Below are positions 1 through 8,013 of a DNA stretch of 64,000 nucleotides, in pieces. Source of the stretch: Actinoplanes sp. KI2 (GTDB taxonomy: Bacteria > Actinomycetota > Actinomycetes > Mycobacteriales > Micromonosporaceae). Under the pieces are notes generated by a model that was not told the DNA's origin, did no database searches, and saw nothing but the letters and a program-made list of their open reading frames with translations. The translations under genes and the position numbers were made by a program. The stretch spans positions 62,001 to 126,000 of the forward strand of contig NZ_JAOSZE010000009.1 in the NCBI RefSeq assembly GCF_025630775.1. The letters run 5' to 3'. Positions within the stretch are counted from its first letter, which is position 1. Each line of letters opens with the position of its first letter.

Positions 1-406
1 TCTTGGCGTGCGCGACGCTGCCGTGGTCGGTGATGACCATCCAGTCCAGGCCGTACGCGTTGGCGTGCCGCACGTGGTCGACCACCCGGTACTGGCCGTC
101 CGAGCTGTGCTGGGTGTGGATGTGGTGGTCGCCGGCCAGCCAGAGCAGGTCGTTGACCCGGGAGTGGCCGGCCCAGGAGCGGCCGAGCGGGCCGTGGTCG
201 TGCGCCATGGCCACCTCGGGCACGGCGAACGCGCCGGCCGCGGCCGCGGCGGTGCCGGCGCCGAGCAGGCCGGCGCTGCGCAGGAAGCCACGCCGGGAGA
301 CCTCGGCCGGGGAGAGCTCGCTGTCCGGAATGCTCATGTCCAGCACGGGCTGGTCGGCCGTGCCGCCCACCGCATGCGAGTGATCATGATCGTGCGTGTG
401 GCCCAT
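1..406 (-). CDS. Tat-exported PHP-domain metallophosphoesterase, 3' part beyond window
   Basis: The first 135 residues are visible and the gene runs off the left edge. The N-terminus is rich in histidine (MGHTHDHDHSH), followed by a twin-arginine export signal SRRGFLRSAG with the Arg pair at residues 38-39 and an Ala-rich hydrophobic core. The mature part opens with two PHP-domain signatures, DHHIHTQH (93-100) and ITDHGS (125-130), which supply metal-binding His and Asp residues in this phosphoesterase family. The ATG at 406 follows a GAGG sequence about eight bases upstream. A folded, metal-loaded exported phosphoesterase is the likely product; the substrate cannot be read from this portion. 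The His-rich leader may help bind metal before export, which is inference. Confidence 0.85.
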   Translation of the reverse strand, partial: MGHTHDHDHSHAVGGTADQPVLDMSIPDSELSPAEVSRRGFLRSAGLLGAGTAAAAAGAFAVPEVAMAHDHGPLGRSWAGHSRVNDLLWLAGDHHIHTQHSSDGQYRVVDHVRHANAYGLDWMVITDHGSVAHAK

Positions 407-564
407 CGGTACTCCTCGTGTCCACCGGTGACGCATGTCGAGGCCACTATCTGTGGCGATGGAGAACTCCCCCTGGCGTGATCACCAACACCCGGCGAAC
501 AGGCCCCGGACGGCCCGGCCGAATCGGTTTGATCTGTGACTCGTCGCCCCCCGTACCTGATGGT

Positions 565-1206
565 GTGCATCGCAAAATCTGCGCGACCGCGGCGACGTTG
601 CTGACCCTGACGGCCTGCGCGCCGGCGGCGCCGGCACCGCCGCAGGCCGCCACCACGCCGGCCCGGACCACGACGGCGTCCGCCGTCGACTGCACCAGGG
701 CCACCAAGGTGGCGATCACCGGCGCGGACGCGTTCAGCCCGGCCCGCCTGACCATCCGGCGCGGCGACGTCCTCGCCGTGACGAACCGGTCCGGCCAGGT
801 CCACGCCCTGGCCACCACGCCGGATGCCGGGATCGTCACCAGCGTGCTCGACCCCAAGGAACGCCAGTTCGTCCAGTTCCCGAAGGCCGGTGTGTTCACC
901 GTGCGCAGCGCCGGCGCGACGCTGCGGGTGACCGTCGCCGGCGAGAGCGGATGCGGCACGCCGAAGCCCACGCTGACGCTGACCGCCGGCGACGGGGTCA
1001 GCCCGGCCCGGCTCTCGGTCGTCGCCACCGAGAACTTCACCGTGGTCAACAAGTCCGGCGCCGCCCGGACCGTGCGCTGCTCCCCCGACCCCGGCAGCAA
1101 CCGGGACAACGCCCGGCTGGACAAGGGCGAGACGCAGATCCTCGCCATCGACCAGCCGGGGACCTACACGTGCGGACCGGCCAAGATCACGGTCACTGCC
1201 CGCTGA
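565..1206 (+). CDS. Lipoprotein with two cupredoxin-like domains
   Basis: A 213-residue protein read from a GTG. It starts with a lipoprotein signal peptide ending in LTLTAC (Cys at residue 18), so it should be anchored outside the membrane. Two similar beta-rich modules follow: one around FSPARLTIRRGDVLAVTN and one around SPARLSVVATENFTVVN. These resemble the plastocyanin/cupredoxin pattern in which a phrase of this kind precedes the first copper His. The full His-Cys-His-Met copper set is not visible, so it may be a structural cupredoxin relative without copper. An earlier in-frame ATG at 418 would put a charged stretch before the signal peptide, so GTG 565 is preferred. Its 3' end overlaps the convergent SDR gene by 14 bp. 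Confidence 0.7.
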   Translation: MHRKICATAATLLTLTACAPAAPAPPQAATTPARTTTASAVDCTRATKVAITGADAFSPARLTIRRGDVLAVTNRSGQVHALATTPDAGIVTSVLDPKERQFVQFPKAGVFTVRSAGATLRVTVAGESGCGTPKPTLTLTAGDGVSPARLSVVATENFTVVNKSGAARTVRCSPDPGSNRDNARLDKGETQILAIDQPGTYTCGPAKITVTAR

Positions 1207-2014
1207 CATACGGGCTGTGCCAGCGCAGCCAGGCCGCCTGCCCGCCGTCGATCAGCAGGTCGGTGCCGGTGACGTAGAGCGACGCCGGCCCGGTCAGGAA
1301 GGCGACCGCCTCGGCGACCTCGGCGGCGGTGCCGGCCCGGCCGATCCCGCAGGCGTCGAGCATGCCCATCATCTGCGCGCCGGTCGCCGACGCCGCCTCG
1401 GCCCGGGACATCGGGGTGACGATCACCCCGGGACTGACCGTGTTGATCCGGGCGCCGAGCCGGTTCCAGGCCGGCGCGGCCGCCTGCACGCGTACCTGAT
1501 TGGCGCGTTTGGCCAGGATGTACGCGGCCGTCCGGTCGTCCGGCGGCTCGAACGACAGCAACTGTTCGCTCGGTGCGGTGGCCAGCGCTCGCTCCCGCGC
1601 CGGATCGAGCGTCGCGTAGTGCCCCGCCATGCTGGCGATGCAGACGCAGGACGTGCCGTGCGTCGCCACCGCGTGGAACGCGTCGATGACGTGCGCGGTG
1701 CCGGCCAGGTCGACCGCCATGATCTGCTCGACGGTCGCGGTGGCCGCCGAGACGCCCGCGGTGTGCACGACCGCCGCGATCCGCCCCTCGGCCGCGGCGT
1801 CCTCCGCCAGGCCGGTGACCGCCACCGGGTCGGCGACGTCGGTGATCCGCCCCCGCACGTCGTACCCCTCGGCGCGCAGCGTCTCCACCGCAAGATCAAG
1901 GACTTGCGGGTACGCGTCGGCCAGCACCACCCGGCGCCCGGAGCCGATCCGGCGGGCGACGGCCACCCCCATCCCGCCGGCCCCGGTCACCACGACCACC
2001 TCGCGGCCGGTCAC
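1193..2014 (-). CDS. Short-chain dehydrogenase/reductase (SDR)
   Basis: A 273-residue classical SDR, an NAD(P)-dependent oxidoreductase acting on alcohol or keto groups in the cytoplasm. The nucleotide-binding motif TGAGGMGVA lies at residues 10-18, an N/HTAG-type strand (VVHTAGVS) follows, and the catalytic pair is YILAK (Tyr-x3-Lys). The C-terminal DGG turn is typical. It resembles the 3-alpha-hydroxysteroid dehydrogenase/carbonyl reductase branch, in which the segment before the Tyr is extended. It is the last gene of a P450-ferredoxin-SDR operon and its GTG start overlaps the ferredoxin stop (GTGA). The context suggests oxidation of the alcohol made by the P450; the substrate is unknown. 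Confidence 0.9.
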   Translation of the reverse strand: MTGREVVVVTGAGGMGVAVARRIGSGRRVVLADAYPQVLDLAVETLRAEGYDVRGRITDVADPVAVTGLAEDAAAEGRIAAVVHTAGVSAATATVEQIMAVDLAGTAHVIDAFHAVATHGTSCVCIASMAGHYATLDPARERALATAPSEQLLSFEPPDDRTAAYILAKRANQVRVQAAAPAWNRLGARINTVSPGVIVTPMSRAEAASATGAQMMGMLDACGIGRAGTAAEVAEAVAFLTGPASLYVTGTDLLIDGGQAAWLRWHSPYVSGQ

Positions 2015-2214
2015 GGTGCAACCTCGATCAACCGGATCGCCGCGGACGGGCAGACCGCGGCCGCCTCGCGCACCTCGTCGTGACGCTCGGGACCGGGCGT
2101 CGCGTCCAGCACGACCGCCACGCCGTCCTCGTCACGCTGGTCGAAGACCGCCGGGGCGGTCATCGCGCACTGCCCGGCCGCCACGCACCGGGACTCGTCG
2201 AACTCGATCCGCAC
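2011..2214 (-). CDS. Ferredoxin, 3Fe-4S type, P450 partner
   Basis: A 67-residue ferredoxin. The motif CVAAGQC, an intervening acidic stretch APAVFDQ, and a distal Cys-Pro (VCPSAAI) form the three-cysteine pattern of the small actinobacterial ferredoxins that pass electrons to P450s. The fourth Cys of a 4Fe-4S ferredoxin is absent, as expected for a 3Fe-4S cluster. The GTG at 2214 gives the standard length; in-frame upstream codons would run into the P450 coding end. The gene lies 11 bp after the P450 stop and overlaps the next SDR by 4 bp, so the three are almost certainly cotranscribed. No ferredoxin reductase is nearby. Confidence 0.92.
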   Translation of the reverse strand: MRIEFDESRCVAAGQCAMTAPAVFDQRDEDGVAVVLDATPGPERHDEVREAAAVCPSAAIRLIEVAP

Positions 2215-2225
2215 CGGACCGCCCC

Positions 2226-3437
2226 TCACCAGGTGACCGGGAGGGACCGCAGCCCGTAGGCGACGCCCTCCATCGCGAACGGAACCTCCTCGAACGGCAC
2301 CGCGAGCGCCAGCGTCGGGATGCGCCGGTAGAGCGTGCCGTAGACGACCTGCAGCTCGACCCGGGCCAGCGACTGCCCGAGGCACTGGTGGACGCCGAAG
2401 CCGAAGGCGTGGTGCGAGCGGGCCGGCCGGGTCAGGTCGAGCCGCTGCGGGTCGGGGAAGTGCTCCTCGTCCCAGTCGGCGCAGGCGAGGTCGAAGATGA
2501 CGCCGTCGTCCGCCCGGATCACGGTGCCGTGCAGTTCGATGTCCTCGTTGGCGATCCGCCGGATGCCGCTGTGCACGATGGTCAGATAGCGCAGCAGCTC
2601 CTCGACCGCGTTCGCCACGAACTTGGGGTCGTCGGCGTGCTCGCGCAGCAGGGCCAGCTGGTCCGGGTGCTCCAGCAGGGCGAGCGTGCCCAGCGAGATC
2701 ATGCTGGCGCTGGTCTCGTGGCCGGCGATCAGGATCGCGCTCGCCATGGTGACCGCCTCGCGCGGGTCCATCTCGCCGGCCTTGACCCGGCCGGCCATCT
2801 CGGACATCACGTCGTCGCCGGGCTCGGCCATCTTCTTCGCGAACAGGTCGCCGAGGTAGCCGCCCAGCCTGGCGCCGGCCTCGGCGGCCTGCTCGGGCCT
2901 GGTGTCGTGGCTGATCAGCACGTGGCTGGTGGTCTGGAAGAGCTCATGATCCTCGTACGGCGCGCCCAGGATCTCGGTGATCACCATGGTCGGCACCGGC
3001 AGCCCGATCGCCTGCACCAGGTCGGCCGGCCGGGGCCCGGCGAGCATCTCGTCGATCAGCGAGTCGAGCACCTGCTGGATGCGCGGCCGCAGCGCCTCCA
3101 CCCGTTTGACCATGAACGGCGCGTTGACCGTACGCCGCAGCCGGGTGTGCTCGGGCGGATCGGTGTTGGTGATCAGTCGCGGGTGGTGCGGCGCGCCGTC
3201 GGCCCGGGCCCGGGTCATGTGCGGATAACCGGGCCGCTTCTCGTCGATGCTCAGCCGTGGGTCGTTGAGCAGCGCCCGCTGATCGGCGTGCCGGGTGATG
3301 AACCAGGGCGTGCTGCCGTCCCAGATGCGCACCTTGGCGACCGGTTGGGTGCGGGTCATCTCGCGGAACACCGGTGCGGGCGCGAACGGGCAGCGCGCCT
3401 CGCGCTCCAGCGGGTAGTCGGGCGGCGTCTCGGGCAT
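2226..3437 (-). CDS. Cytochrome P450
   Basis: A class I bacterial P450 of 403 residues from ATG 3437. The I-helix oxygen-activation motif AGHETS is near residue 237, the K-helix ExxR motif is in EELLRY, and the heme-binding loop FGFGVHQCLG has the cysteine ligand near residue 351. It should hydroxylate a hydrophobic substrate in the cytoplasm using the ferredoxin encoded next. The start is ambiguous: two further in-frame ATGs (3464 and 3491) lie in a 27-bp tandem repeat and would add 9 or 18 residues. Each ATG has the same TGGGGTC leader. The 403-residue form begins just before the usual P450 N-terminus, so it is preferred. Confidence 0.9.
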   Translation of the reverse strand: MPETPPDYPLEREARCPFAPAPVFREMTRTQPVAKVRIWDGSTPWFITRHADQRALLNDPRLSIDEKRPGYPHMTRARADGAPHHPRLITNTDPPEHTRLRRTVNAPFMVKRVEALRPRIQQVLDSLIDEMLAGPRPADLVQAIGLPVPTMVITEILGAPYEDHELFQTTSHVLISHDTRPEQAAEAGARLGGYLGDLFAKKMAEPGDDVMSEMAGRVKAGEMDPREAVTMASAILIAGHETSASMISLGTLALLEHPDQLALLREHADDPKFVANAVEELLRYLTIVHSGIRRIANEDIELHGTVIRADDGVIFDLACADWDEEHFPDPQRLDLTRPARSHHAFGFGVHQCLGQSLARVELQVVYGTLYRRIPTLALAVPFEEVPFAMEGVAYGLRSLPVTW

Positions 3438-3500
3438 GACCCCATGGTCGGGCGTCTCTGGCATGACCCCACGGTCGGGCGTGTCAGGCATGACCCCATG
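3435..3500. repeat. 27-bp tandem repeat carrying three alternative P450 start codons
   Basis: Units begin at 3435, 3462 and 3489 (the last partial). On the minus strand each contains the same TGGGGTCATGCC core, so each copy recreates an ATG in the P450 frame, and the translated unit reads GVMPETPDH. The first two copies differ at about three positions. Confidence 0.9.
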
Positions 3501-3555
3501 CAAGCAAAGTGGCCTGACAGCACATGCTCGAAAAGCTGACAAAACCCAGACAACA

Positions 3556-4248
3556 TCACGCGCGTACGGCGGCCGACTCCCCCAGGCAGTAACCGAACCC
3601 GCGCCGGGTCTGGATCAGCGGCGGCCCGGCCTCGTCGACCTTGAGCCGCAGGCGGGAGACCAGGCGCTCGATCGCGTTCCCGCCGCGCGGCTCGGTCCAC
3701 ACGTGCCAGGCCAGCTGTTCCTTGGAGAGCACCTGGCCGGGGTGCCGCAGCAGGTGGCGCAGCAGCCGGTACTCGGCCGGCGTCACCCTCAGCTGCCGGT
3801 CGCCGCGCCAGGCCCGGCAGGCCGCCTCGTCGAGCCGCAGGTCGCCGTAGCGCAGCACCTGCACCCGGGCCGGGGTGCGGTCGCGCAGCAGCACCCGCAC
3901 CCGGGCGAGCAGCTCGGCCGGGCGGCACGGCTTGGTGACGTAGTCCTCCACCCCGGCACCGATCTCGGGCACGATCGTGTGCACCTGGTCGCAGGAGGCG
4001 ATGCAGAGCACCGGCGGCCGGGCGGCGATGGCCGGGCGGACCCGGGCGAGCTCCTGCACATCGGGGATGTCGGTGTCGACCACCACCAGGTCGACCTCCC
4101 GCCCGCGCAGCAGGCGCACCGCCGCGGTGCCGGTCGCGACCGCGGTGACGGTGTAGCCGGCCAGGCTCAGCGTGGCCGCGAGGGAACCTCGCCGGTCCGC
4201 GTCCGGAACGACGACGAGCAGGCGGAACTCCGAGTCGCTGGCACGCAT
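3556..4248 (-). CDS. OmpR/PhoB-type response regulator
   Basis: A 230-residue two-component regulator. The receiver domain (about residues 6-118) has an acidic pair in VPDADRR, the phospho-acceptor Asp in LVVVDTDIPD and the conserved Lys in VTKP. The winged-helix DNA-binding domain (about 130-225) contains VTPAEYRLLRHLLRHPGQVL and the recognition region RLVSRLRLKVD, ending in RRGFGYCL. ATG 4248 follows an AGGAG ribosome site. It lies head-to-head with a PP2C phosphatase gene and about 100 bp before the P450 operon on the same strand, so it could control either. No histidine kinase is adjacent. It may be an orphan regulator. Confidence 0.88.
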   Translation of the reverse strand: MRASDSEFRLLVVVPDADRRGSLAATLSLAGYTVTAVATGTAAVRLLRGREVDLVVVDTDIPDVQELARVRPAIAARPPVLCIASCDQVHTIVPEIGAGVEDYVTKPCRPAELLARVRVLLRDRTPARVQVLRYGDLRLDEAACRAWRGDRQLRVTPAEYRLLRHLLRHPGQVLSKEQLAWHVWTEPRGGNAIERLVSRLRLKVDEAGPPLIQTRRGFGYCLGESAAVRA

Positions 4249-4363
4249 GGGACGCTCCTGAACCTCGCTACGGGTCGGCCCCAAGTATGCCCGCCGATCG
4301 ACGGTGGATGATGGCCGCGGCGGGCGGCGGACACCGTGTCCGAAGCGCGGGACCGGCAGCACC

Positions 4364-4369
4364 TAGCAT
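4364..4369 (+). promoter_or_regulatory. -10 element TAGCAT for a leaderless PP2C gene
   Basis: TAGCAT matches the actinobacterial TANNNT -10 and ends 7 nt before GTG 4377, so transcription would begin at or beside the start codon. No good -35 is visible. Confidence 0.55.
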
Positions 4370-4376
4370 TCGTCCG

Positions 4377-5606
4377 GTGGCGACGATCGACTCGTTGATC
4401 TTCCCGAGGCAGCCGTCCGTGCTCCCGGCCGGGCAGCTGGCCGAGACCCAGCGGCTGGCCCGGGCCGGCACCTGGGAGTTCGACCCGGCGACCGGCACCA
4501 TCGTGGTCTCGGCCGAGCTGCGGGAACTGCTCCGGCTGCGATCGACGCGGATGACCGTACGGCAGCTGTCCCGGCGCCTGCACCCGGACGACGCCGGCGC
4601 GCTCGCGACCATGGCCCGGGACGCCCGCGACGTCGGCTCGCCGGCCGAGGCGGAGCTGCGGGTGGTGGACGGCGACGGCGCGGTCCACGAGGTGATCGTG
4701 TCGTGCCGCCGGGTGGCTCCCCGCGCCACCCGGCCCTGCGCCGGGGCGGGCGATGAGGCTGCCGCCGGCCGGCCCGCGACGGCGTCCCGGCTGTGGGGCG
4801 TGTGCCAGGACGTCACGCCGATCCGCGCGCAGGTGCGGTCCACCCTGCGCAGGCAGGGCGACTGGCACGCGGTCCGCCGGACGATCGACGCGTTCCACCG
4901 GGCGGTGCTCCCGGGCGCGCTGCCCACGGTCGACGGCGCCGACCTGGCGGCGGTCCACCTGCCCGCCCCGGAGCGGCTGGACGTCGGCGCGGCCTGGTAC
5001 GACGCGCAACCGGCGCAGGGCGGCCGGCTGCTGGTGTCGGTCGGCAAGGTGGCCGGCCACGACCGGCACCCGGCCGCGATCATGGGCCGGGCGCTCGGTG
5101 CGCTGCAGGCGTACGCCCACGACGACCCCGATCCGGCCGAGGTGCTCGCTCGGCTCAACCGTTTCCTGGCCGACACCAGCCGGGACGACACGTTCGTCAG
5201 CGCGGTGGTGGCGCTGTTCGACCCGGCCACCGGCCGGCTGCGGACGGCCAACGGCGGGCACCCGGCGCCGGTGGTGATCGGGCCGGACGGCGACGGCATC
5301 GCGGCGACCCTGGTGCGCACGGCCGGCCCGGTCCTGGGCGTGGTCCGCGACGCCGTCTTCCCGCCGCGCGACCTGCGGCTGGCGCCGGGCACCGCGTTCT
5401 GCGCGTACACCGACGGGCTGACCGACCGGCACCACGACCCCGGGTCGGCCGACGGGCGGCACCTGCTGGAGGTCGCGGCGAAGGCGTACCGCCGCTTCGG
5501 CGCCGAGCCGGCCGCCCAGCCGCTGGCCGAGGCCATCGTCCGGGACATGCTCGGCGGCGCCGCCCCCGACGACGACGTGTGTCTCGCCGTCGTGTGCGCC
5601 GCCTGA
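4377..5606 (+). CDS. PAS-like/PP2C (SpoIIE-type) phosphatase with an altered metal site
   Basis: A 409-residue protein with a PAS-like sensor (about residues 18-150, including GTWEFDPATG) and a SpoIIE-type PP2C phosphatase domain (about 190-405). Family members dephosphorylate Ser/Thr of anti-sigma-factor antagonists. Present are NGGHPAP, YTDGLTDR and the C-terminal DDDVCLAVV. The first motif, normally VGDVxGHG with a metal-binding Asp, reads VGKVAGHD, so the Asp is replaced by Lys and the last Gly by Asp. This predicts weak or no catalysis, or an altered metal site. GTG 4377 is chosen because the PAS domain follows directly and a TAGCAT -10 lies 7 nt upstream. It is divergent from the response regulator. 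Confidence 0.82.
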   Translation: MATIDSLIFPRQPSVLPAGQLAETQRLARAGTWEFDPATGTIVVSAELRELLRLRSTRMTVRQLSRRLHPDDAGALATMARDARDVGSPAEAELRVVDGDGAVHEVIVSCRRVAPRATRPCAGAGDEAAAGRPATASRLWGVCQDVTPIRAQVRSTLRRQGDWHAVRRTIDAFHRAVLPGALPTVDGADLAAVHLPAPERLDVGAAWYDAQPAQGGRLLVSVGKVAGHDRHPAAIMGRALGALQAYAHDDPDPAEVLARLNRFLADTSRDDTFVSAVVALFDPATGRLRTANGGHPAPVVIGPDGDGIAATLVRTAGPVLGVVRDAVFPPRDLRLAPGTAFCAYTDGLTDRHHDPGSADGRHLLEVAAKAYRRFGAEPAAQPLAEAIVRDMLGGAAPDDDVCLAVVCAA

Positions 5607-5652
5607 TCCCTTGAGGACCGGCAACTGATCTGCGAGCATTGACGGATCCCAA

Positions 5653-5666
5653 TGGGAGCGCTCCCA
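5653..5666. promoter_or_regulatory. CebR box (TGGGAGCGCTCCCA)
   Basis: A perfect 14-bp palindrome identical to the operator recalled for CebR, the LacI-family cellobiose/cellotriose-responsive repressor of Streptomyces and relatives. It lies 42 bp upstream of the arabinofuranosidase start, where bound repressor would block transcription. Confidence 0.85.
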
Positions 5667-5707
5667 GAGCTCGCCGCATCCCCCCGGTTCCACCGTGCGA
5701 GGTCCTC

Positions 5708-7156
5708 ATGCAGAATGCCCGACCCGGGCGGCGCGCTCTCGCGGCCGCCGCCACCGCTCTCGCCGCCGTCGTCGCGACGGTGGCGGGAACCCACCTGGCC
5801 GCCGCGGCCACCGCCGGCTGCGCCGTCAACTACACCGTCAGCAGTCAGTGGCCCGGCGGCTTCGGCGCCGCCGTGACCGTCACGAATCTCGGCGACCCGG
5901 TCACCTCCTGGCGGCTCACCTGGGCCTTCACCGCCGGGCAGACCGTCACCCAGCTGTGGAACGGGTCCTACACCCAGTCCGGCGCCCAGGTGACCGTCAC
6001 CAACGCCGCCTGGAACGGCAGCATCGCCACCGGCGGCACCGCGCAGTTCGGGTTCAACGGCGCCTACACCGGCAGCAACCCGGCGCCCTCGTCGTTCGTG
6101 CTGAACGGGGTGACCTGCACCGGCGGGGTAGCCACCACCCCGCCGACCAGCTCGCCCACGACCGTACCGACGACCGCACCCACCACGCCGCCGCCCAGCA
6201 CCACCGGCCCGTGTGATCTCTACGCCTCGGGCGGCACGCCGTGCGTGGCCGCGCACAGCACGACCCGGGCGTTGTTCGGGTCCTACAGCGGGGCGCTGTA
6301 TCAGGTGCGCCGATCCTCGGACAACACCACGAGGGACATCGGCGTGCTGGCCGCCGGCGGCGTGGCCAACGCCGCCGCCCAGGACTCGTTCTGCTCCGGC
6401 ACCACCTGCCTGATCACGATCATCTACGACCAGACCAGCCGGCACAACAACCTCACCCAGGCGCCGCCCGGCGGCTTCAACGGGCCGGCCGCCGGCGGCT
6501 ACGACAACCTCGCCAACGCCACCGCCGCGCCGATCACCGTCGGCGGGCAGAAGGCGTACGGCGTCTACGTCGCGCCCGGCACCGGCTACCGCAACAACAA
6601 CACCAGCGGGATCGCCACCGGCGACGCCGCGGAAGGCATGTACGCCATCTTCGACGGCACCCACTACAACGGCGGCTGCTGCTTCGACTACGGCAACGCC
6701 GAACGCAACAGCCGCGACAACGGCAACGGCACCATGGAGGCCATCTACTTCGGCAACATCAAGGTCTGGGGGTACGGCACCGGGAACGGTCCCTGGATCA
6801 TGGCGGACCTGGAGAACGGCCTCTATTCGGGCGTCAACGCCGGCTACAACGCCAACGACCCGTCGATCAGCAACCGGTTCGTCACCGCCATCGTCAAGGG
6901 CGAACCGAACCACTGGTCGATCCGCGGCGGCAACGCCCAGTCCGGGTCACTGTCCACCTTCTACAACGGCGCCCGGCCCAACGTCTCGGGCTACAACCCG
7001 ATGAAGAAGGAAGGCGCGATCATCCTGGGCATCGGCGGCGACAACAGCAACGGCGCGGCCGGCACCTTCTACGAGGGCGTGATGACCTCCGGCTACCCGA
7101 GCGACGCCACCGAGAACGCCGTCCAGGCCAACATCACCGCCGCCGGATACCGCTGA
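5708..7156 (+). CDS. Secreted CBM2-linked alpha-L-arabinofuranosidase B (GH54-type)
   Basis: A 482-residue secreted enzyme. A signal peptide (residues 1-34, ending near AAAATAG) is followed by a CBM2 cellulose-binding module (about 35-137, with the conserved Trp residues in SSQWPGGF, WRLTWAF and WNGS), then a Pro/Thr linker, then an arabinofuranosidase B catalytic domain starting at CDLYASGGTPCVAAHSTTRA. Diagnostic blocks are GGCCFDYGNAE and the NDPS region. The family removes arabinose side chains from arabinoxylan. The usual C-terminal arabinose-binding domain is absent, the CBM2 seeming to replace it. ATG 5708 follows GAGG. A CebR box upstream suggests induction by cellulose breakdown products. 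Confidence 0.9.
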   Translation: MQNARPGRRALAAAATALAAVVATVAGTHLAAAATAGCAVNYTVSSQWPGGFGAAVTVTNLGDPVTSWRLTWAFTAGQTVTQLWNGSYTQSGAQVTVTNAAWNGSIATGGTAQFGFNGAYTGSNPAPSSFVLNGVTCTGGVATTPPTSSPTTVPTTAPTTPPPSTTGPCDLYASGGTPCVAAHSTTRALFGSYSGALYQVRRSSDNTTRDIGVLAAGGVANAAAQDSFCSGTTCLITIIYDQTSRHNNLTQAPPGGFNGPAAGGYDNLANATAAPITVGGQKAYGVYVAPGTGYRNNNTSGIATGDAAEGMYAIFDGTHYNGGCCFDYGNAERNSRDNGNGTMEAIYFGNIKVWGYGTGNGPWIMADLENGLYSGVNAGYNANDPSISNRFVTAIVKGEPNHWSIRGGNAQSGSLSTFYNGARPNVSGYNPMKKEGAIILGIGGDNSNGAAGTFYEGVMTSGYPSDATENAVQANITAAGYR

Positions 7157-7161
7157 CTGCC

Positions 7162-7190
7162 GCCCCCGTGGTAGCGGCTACCACGGGGGC
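7162..7190. terminator. Perfect hairpin terminator between convergent genes
   Basis: A 13-bp perfect stem (GCCCCCGTGGTAG with its complement) closes a CGG loop just after the arabinofuranosidase stop and 30 bp from the end of the roadblock gene. It can serve both strands, though there is no U-run. Confidence 0.8.
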
Positions 7191-7219
7191 AGTAGTCCCC
7201 AACCGTCTGACCGCGGCCG

Positions 7220-7591
7220 TCACATGTCCAGGTTCTGCTCGATCGCCCGCAGCTGATGACGGGCCATCGCGAGGTTGGCCCGGTCCTTGCGCAGGGCCAG
7301 GTAGAGGAACAGGCCCTGGCCGGAACGGGCGGTCACCGGCCGGATCAGGTGGTACTGGGTCTCCAGGGTGACCAGGATGTCCTCGATCCCGCCCGGGATG
7401 CCCAGCATCTCCATCACCCGCATCTTGGTGTTGACCACGTCGGTATTGGCGGCCGCGGCGACGGTGAGATCGAAGTGCTTGTCGCCGCCGACGGTTCCCA
7501 GCGCCATGCCGCTGGCCCGGTCGACGACCGCGGCGCCGATCGCGCCGTCGATCTGTGCCGCCTCCTTGAGCGCCACGTTCATTTCCGCCAT
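7220..7591 (-). CDS. Roadblock/LC7-like small protein
   Basis: A 123-residue protein with the alpha/beta pattern of roadblock/LC7 domains: an N-terminal helix (MNVALKEAAQIDGAIGAAVVD), a G-rich turn (ASGMALGTVGG) and a long middle helix (TDVVNTKMRVMEMLG). Such proteins in actinomycetes often sit in cvn-type operons and regulate small Ras-like GTPases, but no GTPase or sensor kinase gene is next to this one. It has no signal peptide or membrane segment. ATG 7591 follows an AAGGGAG ribosome site. A partner encoded elsewhere is likely. Confidence 0.7.
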   Translation of the reverse strand: MAEMNVALKEAAQIDGAIGAAVVDRASGMALGTVGGDKHFDLTVAAAANTDVVNTKMRVMEMLGIPGGIEDILVTLETQYHLIRPVTARSGQGLFLYLALRKDRANLAMARHQLRAIEQNLDM

Positions 7592-7750
7592 GTCGGGCTC
7601 CCTTGTGATCCTGGTTCGTGCTCCTGGGTTCGTCCGGAAAGGATCGGCGAGCGGGGCATTTCCCGGCCGGACACGATGTGCGTCGCGATCCGGGCGCACT
7701 CTGCCAAGGTCGGCCCGCGCCGTGAGCCTGCGTCCACGGCGTCGTGACCT

Positions 7751-7832
7751 GCGCGAGGTGAGCCCTTGGCGGCGGCGGGACGGCGCCGTGGCCCGCGCGA
7801 GGTGAGCCCTTGGCGGCGGCGGGACGGCGCCG
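7751..7832. repeat. Two tandem 38-bp direct repeats in a 488-bp intergenic region
   Basis: Copies at 7751-7788 and 7795-7832 appear identical and recur with a 44-bp period. They lie in the non-coding stretch 7592-8079 between the roadblock gene and the GH75 gene. The rest of that stretch shows no convincing gene; its right part (7915-8024) is less GC-rich and probably holds the GH75 promoter. Confidence 0.85.
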
Positions 7833-8013
7833 GACGGTCCACGCGGGACAACCCGGCGGCCGCGCGCGGAGGGTGACCCACCGCCCGGCGAGGCGCTGCA
7901 CCGGGGACTGATCCGTCCCGTACCGGATCGGGTTTTATCGATCTTTCACGATCTCTTGCGGAGTTCGCCGGACATCGATACGGTCGCTCCACCGAACTGT
8001 TCGGCAAGTTAAC

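Noticed and set aside
565-1206. Copper-binding plastocyanin-like electron carrier
   Set aside because: The domain outline fits, but the His-Cys-His-Met ligand set is not present in order, so copper binding is not claimed.
334-1209. A minus-strand frame opposite the cupredoxin-like lipoprotein
   Set aside because: No start site, no motif, and Arg/Gly-rich text; the plus strand has a signal peptide and lipobox.
4268-6913. A long minus-strand frame antisense to the phosphatase and arabinofuranosidase
   Set aside because: The plus-strand frames contain PP2C, CBM2 and arabinofuranosidase motifs, while the antisense translation has none.
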